Position numbers and translations under genes: made by a program. The notes beneath the pieces are model-generated. The model was not told the DNA's origin and made no database searches. It worked only from the letters and a program-made list of their open reading frames with translations. 64,000 nucleotides of DNA from Mesorhizobium sp. GTDB lineage: Bacteria; Pseudomonadota; Alphaproteobacteria; Rhizobiales; Rhizobiaceae. The stretch covers positions 1 to 64,000 of the forward strand of contig SAQE01000004.1 in NCBI GenBank assembly GCA_004020545.1, in the 5' to 3' direction. Of the stretch, positions 52,342 through 61,462 are shown one piece after another; positions within the stretch are counted from its first letter, which is position 1, and each line of letters opens with the position of its first letter.

Positions 52342-53853
52342 ATGGGCGCAGATGCCGTGTTCCGTGTGGAGGGCCTGAGGAAATCCTTCGGCCAGAACGA
52401 GGTGCTTGGCGGCATCTCGCTCGACCTCTTTGCGGGCGAGGTGACGGTGCTGATGGGCGCCAACGGCGCCGGCAAATCCACCCTGGTCAAGATCATCAGC
52501 GGCGTCTACGAGCGCGGCGGCGGCACGATGCGGCTCGCCCGTCAGGTCTTCGATCCCGGCACGCCGGCTGAAGCCATCCGCGCCGGCGTCGTCACCGTGC
52601 ACCAGAACATCAATGACGGCGTGGTGGCCGATCTCGACGTCGCCACCAATCTGACGCTCGACCGGTTGAGCGGCAAGGGCGCGTCGCTGCTGTTCAAGCC
52701 TGCCGCTATCCGCGCCGAGGCGAGAGCCGTTGCCGACCGCATGGGGCTTGCCATCGACCTCAGGGCGCGTGTTGCCGACCTTTCGCTCGCCGACCGGCAG
52801 ATGGTGGCCATCGCCCGCGCCATGGCGCACGAGCCCAAGGTGCTTATCCTCGACGAGCCGACCTCCTCGCTGTCGAGCGCCGAGGCCGACCGGTTGTTTT
52901 CGCTGATCGACCGGCTGCGCGGTCATGGCGTCGCCATCCTCTACATCTCGCACCGCATGTCCGATATCAGGCGGCTGGCCGACCGCATCGTCTCGATGCG
53001 CGACGGCGTCATCTCCGGCACCTTCGACCAAAAGCCGCTCGACTACGAGGGCGCCGTCAACGCCATGCTCGGGCGCAAGATCCTTCTCGACCGGGTCGTC
53101 GCCAGAAGCTCGGCGCGCGCGGTCTTCACCACCGAAGGTCTGCGACTTTCGCACGGCGCGAAGCCGATCTCGATGACGCTCGGCGCCGGCGAGGTGGTGG
53201 CCATCACCGGCCTCGTCGGCGTCGGCAAGACGGCGCTCGCCGAAACGCTGTTCGGCGTGCGCAGGCCGCTTGCCGGCAGCATGCATATGGACGGCAAGCC
53301 CTATGCGCCGCGATCGGCGCGCGAGGCGATCGCCGCCGGCGTCTTCCTCGTCGCCAAGGACCGCGCGATGAGCGGCATCGTCGGCGGCTTCAACATCGAG
53401 CGCAACATCAGCCTGCCGTTCCTCAAACGCATGTCGAGCCTCGGTGTCATGAAGCGCCGCGCCGAGCGTGCCGCCGCACGCCGCCAGATCGACGAGCTCG
53501 GCATCGTCTGCCGCTCCGAGAAGGACGAGCTTGCGGCGTTGTCCGGCGGCAACCAGCAGAAGGTGATGGTGGCGCGCTGGATGTCTCAGATCTCGCGCCT
53601 GTTCATCCTCGACGAGCCGTTCCAGGGCGTCGACATCTCGGCAAGGCGCGACATCGCCGCCAAGCTGAGGGCAAGCGCCGACGGCCGCGCCACGCTCATC
53701 TTCGTCACCGAGATCGACGAGGCGCTGGAGACCGCCGACCGCATCCTGGTGATGTCGGAACAGACGGTCGTCGGCGAGCACAGGAACGCCGACATCGACC
53801 TCGATCGGATGCTGGCTGAGGTGGCCGGCGGGCCGCTGCACAGCGCGGCGTGA
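52342..53853 (+). CDS. Ribose-type ABC transporter ATP-binding protein (double cassette)
   Basis: 503 residues with two ATPase cassettes. The first has Walker A GANGAGKST and Walker B LILDEPTSSLS. The second has GLVGVGKT (degenerate Walker A), LSGGNQQKVMVARWM and LFILDEPFQGVD. The RbsA/XylG layout is clear. The first cassette's signature reads LSLADRQMV rather than LSGGQ, a common variation in this family. ATG 52342 has GGGAGGAA upstream; an earlier ATG at 52324 would contain that site. It is likely co-regulated with mtnKA. Confidence 0.9.
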   Translation: MGADAVFRVEGLRKSFGQNEVLGGISLDLFAGEVTVLMGANGAGKSTLVKIISGVYERGGGTMRLARQVFDPGTPAEAIRAGVVTVHQNINDGVVADLDVATNLTLDRLSGKGASLLFKPAAIRAEARAVADRMGLAIDLRARVADLSLADRQMVAIARAMAHEPKVLILDEPTSSLSSAEADRLFSLIDRLRGHGVAILYISHRMSDIRRLADRIVSMRDGVISGTFDQKPLDYEGAVNAMLGRKILLDRVVARSSARAVFTTEGLRLSHGAKPISMTLGAGEVVAITGLVGVGKTALAETLFGVRRPLAGSMHMDGKPYAPRSAREAIAAGVFLVAKDRAMSGIVGGFNIERNISLPFLKRMSSLGVMKRRAERAAARRQIDELGIVCRSEKDELAALSGGNQQKVMVARWMSQISRLFILDEPFQGVDISARRDIAAKLRASADGRATLIFVTEIDEALETADRILVMSEQTVVGEHRNADIDLDRMLAEVAGGPLHSAA

Positions 53854-53923
53854 GGCCGGGAGAGTTCACATGGAGTGGGATGGAAATGAGTATGGGTTGG
53901 ACAGCCGCGCGGCGGGGCACTGA

Positions 53924-54919
53924 ATGATTTTGCGCGACCATGCCATCCGCTACGGCTTCATCGTCCTTCTGGTCGGGCTGATCGCCTATTTCGCGATCGC
54001 CGCCGATGGTTTCGTCTCGCCGCAGAGCGCTGTCTTCATCTTCCAGTCGGTGGCCATCACCGGCGTGCTGGCGCTCGGCGTCACCGCGACGCTTGTCGTC
54101 GGCGGCTTCGACCTGTCGATCGGCTCGGTCGCCACCAGCGCCATGATGGCGGCGTCCTACGCCATGGTCGTGCTGGAGCAGAACGCCATCGTCGCCGTCA
54201 TCGCCTGCCTGGTGATCGGCGTGGTCGTCGGCCTGATCAATGGCTGGTTGATCGTCTATATGCGCGTGCCGGACCTGCTGGCGACGCTCGGCATGATGTT
54301 CCTGTTGCTCGGCCTGCAACGTATCCCGACCGAGGGCCGTTCGATCGCCACCGGCATGACGATGCCCGACGGTTCGGTCGCCAACGGCAGGTTCTCGGAA
54401 GCCTTCCTGGCGCTCGGCCGCCACCGCATCGACTTCTTCATCCCGAACCTCATCCCGGTCTCGGTGGTGGTGCTGGTCGTGCTCGCGGTGCTGATCTGGT
54501 TCTTCCTCGAATACACCCGCTTCGGCCGCATGATGTATGCCGTCGGCAGCAACGAACGCGCCGCCGAGCTCGCCGGAGCGCCTGTCAAGGCATACAAAAT
54601 CTGGGCCTATGTCATTTCTGGAGTTTTTGCCTCGATCGGCGGGATTTTGCTCGCCGCCCGGCTTGGACGCGGCGACATCGCCTCGGGTAATAATCTGCTG
54701 CTCGACGCAGTAGCGGCGGCGCTCATCGGCTACGCGGTGCTCGGCGCCGCCAAGCCCAACGCCTTCGGCACGGCCGTCGGCGCGGTGTTCGTCGGCGTCC
54801 TGCTGCAAGGCCTGACGATGATGAACGCCCCTTACTACACGCAGGATTTCGTCAAGGGCGCGGTGCTCGTCGTCGCCCTTGTCTTCACCTTCGCCCTTTC
54901 CGGCAGGGGCAAGAGATAG
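53924..54919 (+). CDS. Ribose-type ABC transporter permease
   Basis: 331 residues, eight to ten membrane helices. ALGVTATLVVGGFDLSIGSV, GLINGWLIVYMRVPDLLATL and AVGSNERAAELAGAPVKAYK are RbsC-family landmarks. It begins 70 bp after the ATPase gene, with a poor ribosome site. It is the only permease of the operon and would form a homodimer. Together with mtnKA it may import methylthioribose or 5-deoxyribose. Confidence 0.9.
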   Translation: MILRDHAIRYGFIVLLVGLIAYFAIAADGFVSPQSAVFIFQSVAITGVLALGVTATLVVGGFDLSIGSVATSAMMAASYAMVVLEQNAIVAVIACLVIGVVVGLINGWLIVYMRVPDLLATLGMMFLLLGLQRIPTEGRSIATGMTMPDGSVANGRFSEAFLALGRHRIDFFIPNLIPVSVVVLVVLAVLIWFFLEYTRFGRMMYAVGSNERAAELAGAPVKAYKIWAYVISGVFASIGGILLAARLGRGDIASGNNLLLDAVAAALIGYAVLGAAKPNAFGTAVGAVFVGVLLQGLTMMNAPYYTQDFVKGAVLVVALVFTFALSGRGKR

Positions 54920-54954
54920 TTTCGACCGGGGCATAAACAACGGAGGAAATCGAC

Positions 54955-56007
54955 GTGAGCATCACAAGAAGACTTTTGGGGAAGGCCGCGCTTGGCCTTG
55001 CGGGCGCGGCGCTGCTGATGCAGGGGACCGCATTGGCGGCCGACCGTCCGGCGCCATTCGACAAACCGGGCGTCAAGATCGCGCTGGTGCGCTACCTTTC
55101 GACCGGTGACTTCTTCCAGGCCTATCTCTCCGGCGTCGAGGCGCAGGCCAAGGTGCTCGGCGTGGACCTGCGCGTGCTGGACAGCCGCCAGGACGCCGCG
55201 CTCCAGGCCGACATGGTCGACCAGGCGATCGCGCTCGGCGTGCAGGGCATCATCATCCAGCACGGCCTGACGGAATCGATGAAGGACGCCGCCCAGCGCG
55301 CGGTCGACGCCGGCATCAAGGTCGTCGCCTTCGACGTCAATGTCGAGAACCCGAAGATCCCGCAGATCGAGCAGTCCGACCGTGACCTCGCCCGTCTCGC
55401 GCTCGAGCAGGCGGTCACGGACAATGGCGACAGCTGGAAGGCCGGCTATGTCTATGTCGCCGGCATCGCGCCGCTCGACCGCCGCAACGAGACCTGGGTC
55501 GACGTGAAGAAGAAGCATTCGGGCATCAGCGAGGTCGCCATGTTCGGCACGCTCGACAACCCGATTGCCAACTCCGTCGCCAACCAGGCGCGCTCGGTGC
55601 TGCAGGCGCATCCCGACATCAAGGTGATGTTCGCGCCCTATGACGAGTTCGCCAAGGGCGTGAAGATCGCCGTCGACGAGGCGGGCCTCAACAAGGGCAT
55701 CAAGATCTACTCGGCCGACATCTCGACCTCCGACATCGCAGCGATGCGCGAGCCGGACAGCGCCTGGGCAGCGACGGCCGCCACCAACCCGGCCGTCGTC
55801 GGCCAGGTCTCGGTGCGCGCGCTGGCGCAGTTGCTCGCCGGCGAGGATCCCGGCCACAACGTCATCGTGCCGCCGACGCTGATCACGCAGAAAGAGCTCG
55901 TCGACAAGGACATCAAGAACATGGAGGACCTGTCAGCCAAGCTGCCGCAGTTCGCTCATGCCGATGTCGCGATGCCGGCCTGGATGCCGAACCCGAACGC
56001 GAAGTAA
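54955..56007 (+). CDS. Ribose-type ABC transporter substrate-binding protein
   Basis: 350 residues with a signal peptide (LGKAALGLAGAALLMQGTAL). VKIALVRYLSTGDFFQAYLS, GVQGIIIQHGLTESM and AGIKVVAFDVNV are RbsB-type periplasmic-binding landmarks. The ligand site differs from classical ribose-binding protein in ways that cannot be assigned by eye. GTG 54955 has CGGAGGAAA upstream. Being last in the operon, it ends at a run of hairpins (56140-56218). Confidence 0.88.
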   Translation: MSITRRLLGKAALGLAGAALLMQGTALAADRPAPFDKPGVKIALVRYLSTGDFFQAYLSGVEAQAKVLGVDLRVLDSRQDAALQADMVDQAIALGVQGIIIQHGLTESMKDAAQRAVDAGIKVVAFDVNVENPKIPQIEQSDRDLARLALEQAVTDNGDSWKAGYVYVAGIAPLDRRNETWVDVKKKHSGISEVAMFGTLDNPIANSVANQARSVLQAHPDIKVMFAPYDEFAKGVKIAVDEAGLNKGIKIYSADISTSDIAAMREPDSAWAATAATNPAVVGQVSVRALAQLLAGEDPGHNVIVPPTLITQKELVDKDIKNMEDLSAKLPQFAHADVAMPAWMPNPNAK

Positions 56008-56139
56008 GCTGGCGCCTCATTCTGCAACGGCGACAATTGGCGAAGCCATCGGTGACGGCGTCTTTCTCCCCGTCACTATACGGGGAGAAATGCTCAGCAG
56101 GGCAATGAGGGGCAGCGCCGACCGACGAAATATGATCAG

Positions 56140-56218
56140 ACCGCCTCGCGTGAGGCGGTTTCAACGCGGCGCGCTTTAATGATCAAAGAAAAGAGCGGCT
56201 CTCGGGCCGCTCTTTTTT
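56140..56218. terminator. Paired hairpins, bidirectional terminator
   Basis: A first stem ACCGCCTC/GAGGCGGT (56140-56147, 56152-56159) is followed by AAGAGCGGC (56191-56199) with GCCGCTCTT (56206-56214) over a 6-nt loop and a run of T to 56218. On the minus strand the second stem ends in TTTTC, so it may also serve the converging ddl gene. Confidence 0.8.
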
Positions 56219-56228
56219 CATCCGTCCT

Positions 56229-57299
56229 TCAGGCCGATCGCGCGGCGCGGGCGAGCCCATGCGCCACCAGCCGGTCGATGACCTCCGGATAGCTGACGCC
56301 GCTTGCCGCCATTGCCTTGGCGTACATGCTGATGTTTGTGAAACCCGGAATGGTGTTGAGCTCGTTGATCAGGAACGTCATGTCGGGCATCAGGAAAAAG
56401 TCGACACGCGCCATGCCGTCGCAACCGACGGCTCTGAAGGCCCTTGCGGCCATGTCGCGCATGCCTTGCTCGACCTCCGGCGGCAGTTCCGCCGGCACGA
56501 TCAATGCCGCGCCGTTTTCGTCGATATACTTGGCATTGTAGTTGTAGAATCCGTGACTTTCCGCGGGCACGATCTCGCCCGGCCGCGAGACGAAGAGTTC
56601 GCCCGCGGGATCCTCCAGAACGCTGTATTCGATCTCGCGGCCGCGAACGAATTCCTCCGCCAGCAACTTGCGATCATGCTGGAAGGCTTCCGCGAGCGCC
56701 CGATCGAATTCCTGGCTGGCGTTGACCTTTGCGACGCCGACCGACGAGCCTTGGCGCGCCGGCTTGATGAACAGTGGCAGGCCAAGCTGGGCCTCCAGAA
56801 CGGCGAGGGAAGGCGCCGCATCCTGATCGATCGTCACCGAGCGCGCGACAGGCACCCCCGCCGCCTTCAGCAGCCGCTTGGCGATATCCTTGTCCAGCGC
56901 CGTGGCCGAGCCCAGGATACCGCAGCCGGCAAGCGGCACGCGCGCCACTTCCGCCAGTCCCTGCACAGCGCCGTCCTCGCCATGCAGGCCGTGCAGGACG
57001 GGAAACAAAATATCGATCCGGGGCAGGTCGTGGGGTGCGCCCCTGGCCGGGATCGCCAGCATTCGTCCATGCCCGCCCGGCACCAGGCAGATCTCCGTGC
57101 CGCTTGAAGGTGTCGCGAGCGCCCCCTCCTGGAAGCTGCTCAGCAGCCATTGCCCCTGGCGGGTGACGAAGATCGGGACGGCGTCGTATTTCGCCGGGTC
57201 AAGCGCGCGTACGACATTGGTCGCCGAAAGCAGCGAGACCTCATGCTCGGCGGAGCGCCCGCCGAAGAGCACGCCAATACGCAATCTTTTCGTAGCCAT
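56229..57299 (-). CDS. ddl: D-alanine--D-alanine ligase (second-copy type)
   Basis: 356 residues, ATP-grasp fold. GGRSAEHEVSLLSA (active-site Glu near 18), LHGLHGEDGAVQGL, FIKPARQGSSVGVAKV (Ser), YNYNAKYIDENGA (Tyr, D-Ala not D-lactate choice) and FLINELNTIPGFT are all kept. It should make D-Ala-D-Ala for peptidoglycan. It lies outside a mur/fts cluster, so it is probably a paralogue. GGAG lies 6 nt before ATG 57299. It follows the C39-like gene by 17 bp. Confidence 0.88.
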   Translation of the reverse strand: MATKRLRIGVLFGGRSAEHEVSLLSATNVVRALDPAKYDAVPIFVTRQGQWLLSSFQEGALATPSSGTEICLVPGGHGRMLAIPARGAPHDLPRIDILFPVLHGLHGEDGAVQGLAEVARVPLAGCGILGSATALDKDIAKRLLKAAGVPVARSVTIDQDAAPSLAVLEAQLGLPLFIKPARQGSSVGVAKVNASQEFDRALAEAFQHDRKLLAEEFVRGREIEYSVLEDPAGELFVSRPGEIVPAESHGFYNYNAKYIDENGAALIVPAELPPEVEQGMRDMAARAFRAVGCDGMARVDFFLMPDMTFLINELNTIPGFTNISMYAKAMAASGVSYPEVIDRLVAHGLARAARSA

Positions 57300-57316
57300 C
57301 GACATCTCCACAATGG

Positions 57317-57937
57317 TCAAGGTTGGAAACCGACGGCGATGCCGCGCCGGGCGAAAAAGCGGTCGAAGGTGGTGAGCGGCAGCGTGACGTCCGCCTGGCT
57401 CTGCCGGTCGTGGCCGGACGGGTTGTGAAAGCGGATCGTCTCGGGCGAGGCCGCCGTCACCAGCACCAGATGGCCGCCCTTGGATGGCGGCTCGCGTTCG
57501 GGCCAGCGGATACCGGGATGCACCGAGGCGATGAAGTAGCGCCACCGCGAAAATAGCCCGGGCACCATGGCTGCATCGACGTTCGTCATCGTCTCGGCGG
57601 ACAGGTTGAAACGGCCGCTGACGAACCTGACGAAGGGCTCGTAGATCAATCCCTTGATCGAGCCGTCGATCTCATTGACGACATAGCCGCCATAGGCTGT
57701 GCAGGCGCGCGCGAGTTCCAGCGTGGGGTGGATTTCGCCGCGCGCGGCGAGGATCATTTTCAGGCAGGCCATGCCGCAGACATTGACGGCCCAGCGAGCG
57801 TAGTCTTCGACCGTCTCCGCGCCGGAGCGGCGCCACAGCGGATCGCGGTGCAGAGCCGACGGTCCCTCCGCCAAAAGCGGCAAAGTCATGCCGGGCGATT
57901 CCCACTGGCTGAAATAAGGCACTTCCCTGGATTGCAT
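57317..57937 (-). CDS. C39-like cysteine peptidase family protein
   Basis: 206 residues, papain-like C39-type fold (PF13529-like) without a signal peptide. The start reads VPYFSQWESPG. The nucleophile Cys lies in NVCGMACLKMIL, the His in KGGHLVLVTAA, and a polar acid/amide in IRFHNPSGHD. The usual C39 QxxxxxC spacing is not obvious (W..NVCG). It may be a peptidase or amidase. GGAG lies 5 nt before ATG 57937. Tight pairing with ddl suggests a role around D-Ala-D-Ala or a small D-amino-acid peptide; this is inference. Confidence 0.68.
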   Translation of the reverse strand: MQSREVPYFSQWESPGMTLPLLAEGPSALHRDPLWRRSGAETVEDYARWAVNVCGMACLKMILAARGEIHPTLELARACTAYGGYVVNEIDGSIKGLIYEPFVRFVSGRFNLSAETMTNVDAAMVPGLFSRWRYFIASVHPGIRWPEREPPSKGGHLVLVTAASPETIRFHNPSGHDRQSQADVTLPLTTFDRFFARRGIAVGFQP

Positions 57938-58030
57938 GCCGGCTCCAGCCTTGTGTTTCGCACGCGAGGCGCAAGGCACCCCTTAAAGCTGTTCGAGCAA
58001 TAAGCGAAGGATTTGAGCGGATTTTGGTCA

Positions 58031-58138
58031 GTTACAGCAGTTTTCCAGCAGAGGTGTGAAACTGGCTTCCATCCGGGAAACGCGTCAGGACAAGGAGAGA
58101 GAGCGGTTCGTCGTTCTCGTAAAACGACGAACCGCTCT
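58031..58138 (+). repeat. Modular intergenic repeat, copy E, with 16-bp hairpin
   Basis: A diverged module with GGTGTGAAACTGGCTTCC is followed by the linker ACAAGGAGAGAG and hairpin AGAGCGGTTCGTCGTT (58100-58115)/AACGACGAACCGCTCT (58123-58138). The AGAGCGGTTC arm is shared with copy C. It lies between the C39-like gene and the aldolase/SDR gene and may end the latter's transcript. Confidence 0.75.
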
Positions 58139-58156
58139 GGGGATGTCTTTACTTCT

Positions 58157-60211
58157 TCAGCGCAGCGCCGCCGCGATGTTGCCGCCGTCAACCGTCGTCA
58201 CGTCGGCGGTGGTGCGCTCGGCGAGCGCCTGGTGCAGGAAGGCCTGCGCCACGTCGTCGGCCGTCACTTCCTGTCCAAGCAGGTTGCCGGACATGTACTC
58301 CTTCTCCGACACCCCGCGCGCGCCTGAGCGGCTGGCGATCATGGCATCGGTCAAAAGCCCGGAGCGGATGCGGTCGGCGTTGACCGCATTGGAGCGGATG
58401 CCATGCGCGCCGTAGTCGAGCGCATATTGCCGTGACAGGAAGAGCGTCGCCGCCTTGGGAATGCCGTAGGCGCCGAACTTCGGACCGGGATTGACCGCCT
58501 GCTTGGAAGTGTTGAAGAGCAGCACGCCGCCCGTGTCCTGTTCGAGCATGATGCGCACCGCATTCTGCGCCGCCGACTGGTGGGCGAAGAAGTTGAGCTC
58601 AAAACTCTTGCGCAAGGTGGCGTCGTCGAGCTCGCCGATCCGGCCTTCCCAGGCGGCTCCGGCATTCGAGACCAAGATGTCGACGCCGCCATAGACCGCG
58701 ACGGCCTTGTCGAAGGCGGCGCGCATCTCGGCCGGGTCGGTGATGTCGGCGCCGACGCCGATCGAATTGTTGCCGGCCGCTTTCGCAGCTTCAGCGGCCT
58801 TGGCCGGATCGAGATCGACGATGACGGCATGGGCGCCATTGGCGGCAAATAGTTTCGCCGTTGCGGCACCGATCGCGCCGGCGCCGCCGGTGATCAGCAC
58901 CACCTGGCCGGTCAGCGGCTTCGGCTTGTTCGAAGCGAGCTTCGCCTGCTCAAGTGACCAGTATTCGAGCGGAAAAAGGTCCGCCTTGGAGAGCGGTTGG
59001 AAATTGCCGATGGCTTCTGCACCGCGCACCGCCTCGATCCACATCTCGCCGACATCGGAGGCGATTTTCGCATCCTTCAGCGTGCGGCCATGGCCGAACA
59101 TGCCGAGGCCGGGCACCAGCGTCAGACGCGGCATCGGGTCGAGCATGGCGCGCTTGACGTCGTCCAGCGCGTCATTGGTCTCGAAATAGGCCTGATAATC
59201 CTTGGCGAAAGTCTCGACATGGCTACGGATCACGGCTTTGTAGTCGCCGAGCTTGTCGGCGTCCGGAGCCGGTATCGCCATCGGGCCGGTCTTGATGCGG
59301 ATCGACAGATCCGGCGTCGACACGCCGCGCCCGGCCAGCTCCGCGATCTTTGCCGAGTTGATGAAATCGATGATCGCGTCGGACGTGCGGAAGTCGCTGA
59401 TCATGCGGTCGAAGCGGCCTTCGCCGCGCGCCACCGCCACCGCGCCGCGCAGCATCGGCGCGATGTCGCTCGCCTTGGCGAGCTTCGCCGGCAGAGCCGC
59501 CTTGGCCGCCTTCGGCTTGCCGTTCTTTGCGACATACTCCTCGGCGACGTTCACATAGTGGATCATCCGGTCGTAGGCCTGCCTGGCATCGTCGCCGAAG
59601 GTGAAGATGCCGTGCTTGTCGAGGATCAGGCCCTCGACGCTCGGATCGGCTTCAAAAACTTCCGCCGCGACCTTTGCCAGGTCGAAGCCCGGCTTGATGT
59701 AGGGCACGTAGCCTAGTCTGTCGCCGAACACCCTCTTCACCAGCGCCTTGCTGTCTTCCTGGTCGACGATGGCAAGGATCGCGGTCGAATGCGTGTGGTC
59801 GACGAATTTGTGCGGCAGGAAGGCGTGCAGCAGCGTCTCCACCGACGGGTTGGGGGAGGCGGGATCGATGAGGTTGGAGCGCTGCAGCGCCACCATGTCC
59901 TCGTCGGAGAGCTCGGTGAGCGCGCGCGCCTTGAGCAGCGCCCCCATCTTCACCGCCGGCAGGCCCTGCGGCTCGATGACGGCCATGTCCCAGCCGCTGC
60001 CCTTGACGCAGAGCACGTCCCATTCGTCGCCGACGAGATCGGTGGCCCTGGTCTTGCAGGAGGTGTTGCCGCCGCCATGCAGCACCAGCCGCGGCTCGCC
60101 GCCGAGCAGACGGGTCGTGTAGACGCGCAGCGCGAGGTCGCCATCGACTCCCTTCTTCGAATAGTCGGCAACCATCTTTTCCGCGTCGGCGTCGTTCCAA
60201 AGGTTCTTCAT
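58157..60211 (-). CDS. Bifunctional class II aldolase / short-chain dehydrogenase
   Basis: 684 residues, a natural fusion. Residues 1 to about 420 are a class II aldolase/adducin domain, with VLHGGGNTSCKTRATD, a zinc His pair in VDHTHSTA and LDKHGIFTF. After about 440 an SDR domain follows with LITGGAGAIGAATAKLFAAN, NAGAAWEG and active site FGAYGIPKA (Tyr and Lys present). Proteins of this shape are annotated as rhamnulose-1-phosphate aldolase/lactaldehyde dehydrogenase-like. With no other rhamnose genes beside it, the sugar is uncertain. It follows the SorC-type regulator by 82 bp. Confidence 0.85.
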   Translation of the reverse strand: MKNLWNDADAEKMVADYSKKGVDGDLALRVYTTRLLGGEPRLVLHGGGNTSCKTRATDLVGDEWDVLCVKGSGWDMAVIEPQGLPAVKMGALLKARALTELSDEDMVALQRSNLIDPASPNPSVETLLHAFLPHKFVDHTHSTAILAIVDQEDSKALVKRVFGDRLGYVPYIKPGFDLAKVAAEVFEADPSVEGLILDKHGIFTFGDDARQAYDRMIHYVNVAEEYVAKNGKPKAAKAALPAKLAKASDIAPMLRGAVAVARGEGRFDRMISDFRTSDAIIDFINSAKIAELAGRGVSTPDLSIRIKTGPMAIPAPDADKLGDYKAVIRSHVETFAKDYQAYFETNDALDDVKRAMLDPMPRLTLVPGLGMFGHGRTLKDAKIASDVGEMWIEAVRGAEAIGNFQPLSKADLFPLEYWSLEQAKLASNKPKPLTGQVVLITGGAGAIGAATAKLFAANGAHAVIVDLDPAKAAEAAKAAGNNSIGVGADITDPAEMRAAFDKAVAVYGGVDILVSNAGAAWEGRIGELDDATLRKSFELNFFAHQSAAQNAVRIMLEQDTGGVLLFNTSKQAVNPGPKFGAYGIPKAATLFLSRQYALDYGAHGIRSNAVNADRIRSGLLTDAMIASRSGARGVSEKEYMSGNLLGQEVTADDVAQAFLHQALAERTTADVTTVDGGNIAAALR

Positions 60212-60293
60212 TTCGTTTCGTCCGATTCCGTCTTTGCTGCTCATGAACAGGAAGCCGCGACGCCTTGATGACAGAAGCGGCGAGGGTGGTTTT

Positions 60294-61259
60294 CTACGAC
60301 GCCTTTTTGCTTGCCGCGCCTGCATGCGCGAGAAGGCGCTCGGCCATATGCGCCCCGATCACCAGATGCGTGCACAGCCCGCCGGCGATTGCCGCCAGCA
60401 GCGGCTCGAACTTGCTGTCCTCCTGCACCACCATCAGCCGTTTCTCGATGGCGCGCAGCGAGGCGAGCTCGGCGGAGATGACCCGCCGGTTGTAGCTGCA
60501 GTCGAGAACCTCGCCGCTGGCATCGATGACCTGCCCGGCAATCACACCGGCCGCGCCTTGCCCGCGCAGCGTCGTCATTTCGGCCGGCGTCAGCGCGCCG
60601 CATTTCACCAGATGGCTGTCGGCGTCGACGGCCCCGACGGAATAGAGCGCGAGATCGCAGTCGGCGATGCCGGCAAGCTGGTCGCGGATCACCGGTTCGG
60701 CGCGCAGGCCTTGCGCCAGTTCCTCCGTCGACAGCACCAGCGGCGCGTAGAAGTTGAGGCCCTTTGCATTGAGGCGCCGGGCGATCTCCATCGTGCACTG
60801 GTCGGGCCGGTAGGAATAGGGCGCGCCGAGATTGCCGCAGAGCTGCACGACGGTGACGTCCTGCAGGTCGGCATAGGACATGATGTCGGCGATGGTGTAG
60901 ACGGTGCGGCCCCAGGCGACGCCGATGCGGTCGCCCTTCTTCACCAGCTCCAGGAAGACGCTCGCCGCCAGCACCGCGATGTCGGTCGACGGATCGGCGA
61001 CATAGGCGTTCTCGGGCGCTATCCAGACGGCGTCGAGCTTGAAGGCGTCCTCAAGCCGGCGCGCCATCACATCGTCGGTGAAGAGCTGCGTCGAGGTCGA
61101 GATATTGACGATGCCGGTCTCGCGCGCCTTGCGCAGATACATGGCCACCGACGCACGTGAAATCTTGAGCTGGTTCGCCACTTCGTCCTGGCGAAGGCCG
61201 TGAGCGTAATAGAGCCAGGCGGCCTTGTGGATGAGCTGTTCTGCCGGTCTGATCGCCAT
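60294..61259 (-). CDS. SorC/DeoR-type sugar-binding transcriptional regulator
   Basis: 321 residues. The N-terminal HTH reads LRQDEVANQLKISRASVAMY; the sugar-binding domain has GVAWGRTVYTIADIM near residue 115, and LVLSTEELAQGL and the C-terminal DLALYSVGAVD match the family effector domain. It senses a phosphorylated sugar. AGGAGG lies 5 nt before ATG 61259. Probably an autoregulated repressor or activator of the aldolase/SDR gene downstream. Two TGACN4GTCA-like sites lie in its promoter. Confidence 0.88.
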   Translation of the reverse strand: MAIRPAEQLIHKAAWLYYAHGLRQDEVANQLKISRASVAMYLRKARETGIVNISTSTQLFTDDVMARRLEDAFKLDAVWIAPENAYVADPSTDIAVLAASVFLELVKKGDRIGVAWGRTVYTIADIMSYADLQDVTVVQLCGNLGAPYSYRPDQCTMEIARRLNAKGLNFYAPLVLSTEELAQGLRAEPVIRDQLAGIADCDLALYSVGAVDADSHLVKCGALTPAEMTTLRGQGAAGVIAGQVIDASGEVLDCSYNRRVISAELASLRAIEKRLMVVQEDSKFEPLLAAIAGGLCTHLVIGAHMAERLLAHAGAASKKAS

Positions 61260-61273
61260 GCCGCCTCCTCGGC

Positions 61274-61304
61274 TGACATTAGTCACGGCTCTCGACAAAA
61301 GTCA
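61274..61304. promoter_or_regulatory. Twin TGACN4GTCA operators and promoter of the SorC-type gene
   Basis: TGACATTAGTCA (61274-61285) and CGACAAAAGTCA (61293-61304) are two similar 12-bp palindromes, 19 bp apart centre to centre. On the minus strand they overlie a likely promoter, TTGACT (61300-61305) and ACTAAT (61278-61283). A bound regulator would cover both boxes, as in autoregulation. The TATAAT at 61321-61326 faces the plus-strand acyl-CoA synthetase, but no good -35 box precedes it. Confidence 0.65.
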
Positions 61305-61462
61305 AATCAGGGCGATTCGGTATAATCTCCTGCCGGCGCGGCGCGATCGGGACGGTCATTCCAGCAGGCGCGCATATCATAGCATTTCTAGGTCGTTCGG
61401 GGGGATGGCATGATTGCGGCCCTCCGGCTAGAAAGCTCGAAAAGACTTTTGGGGAGGATGGG

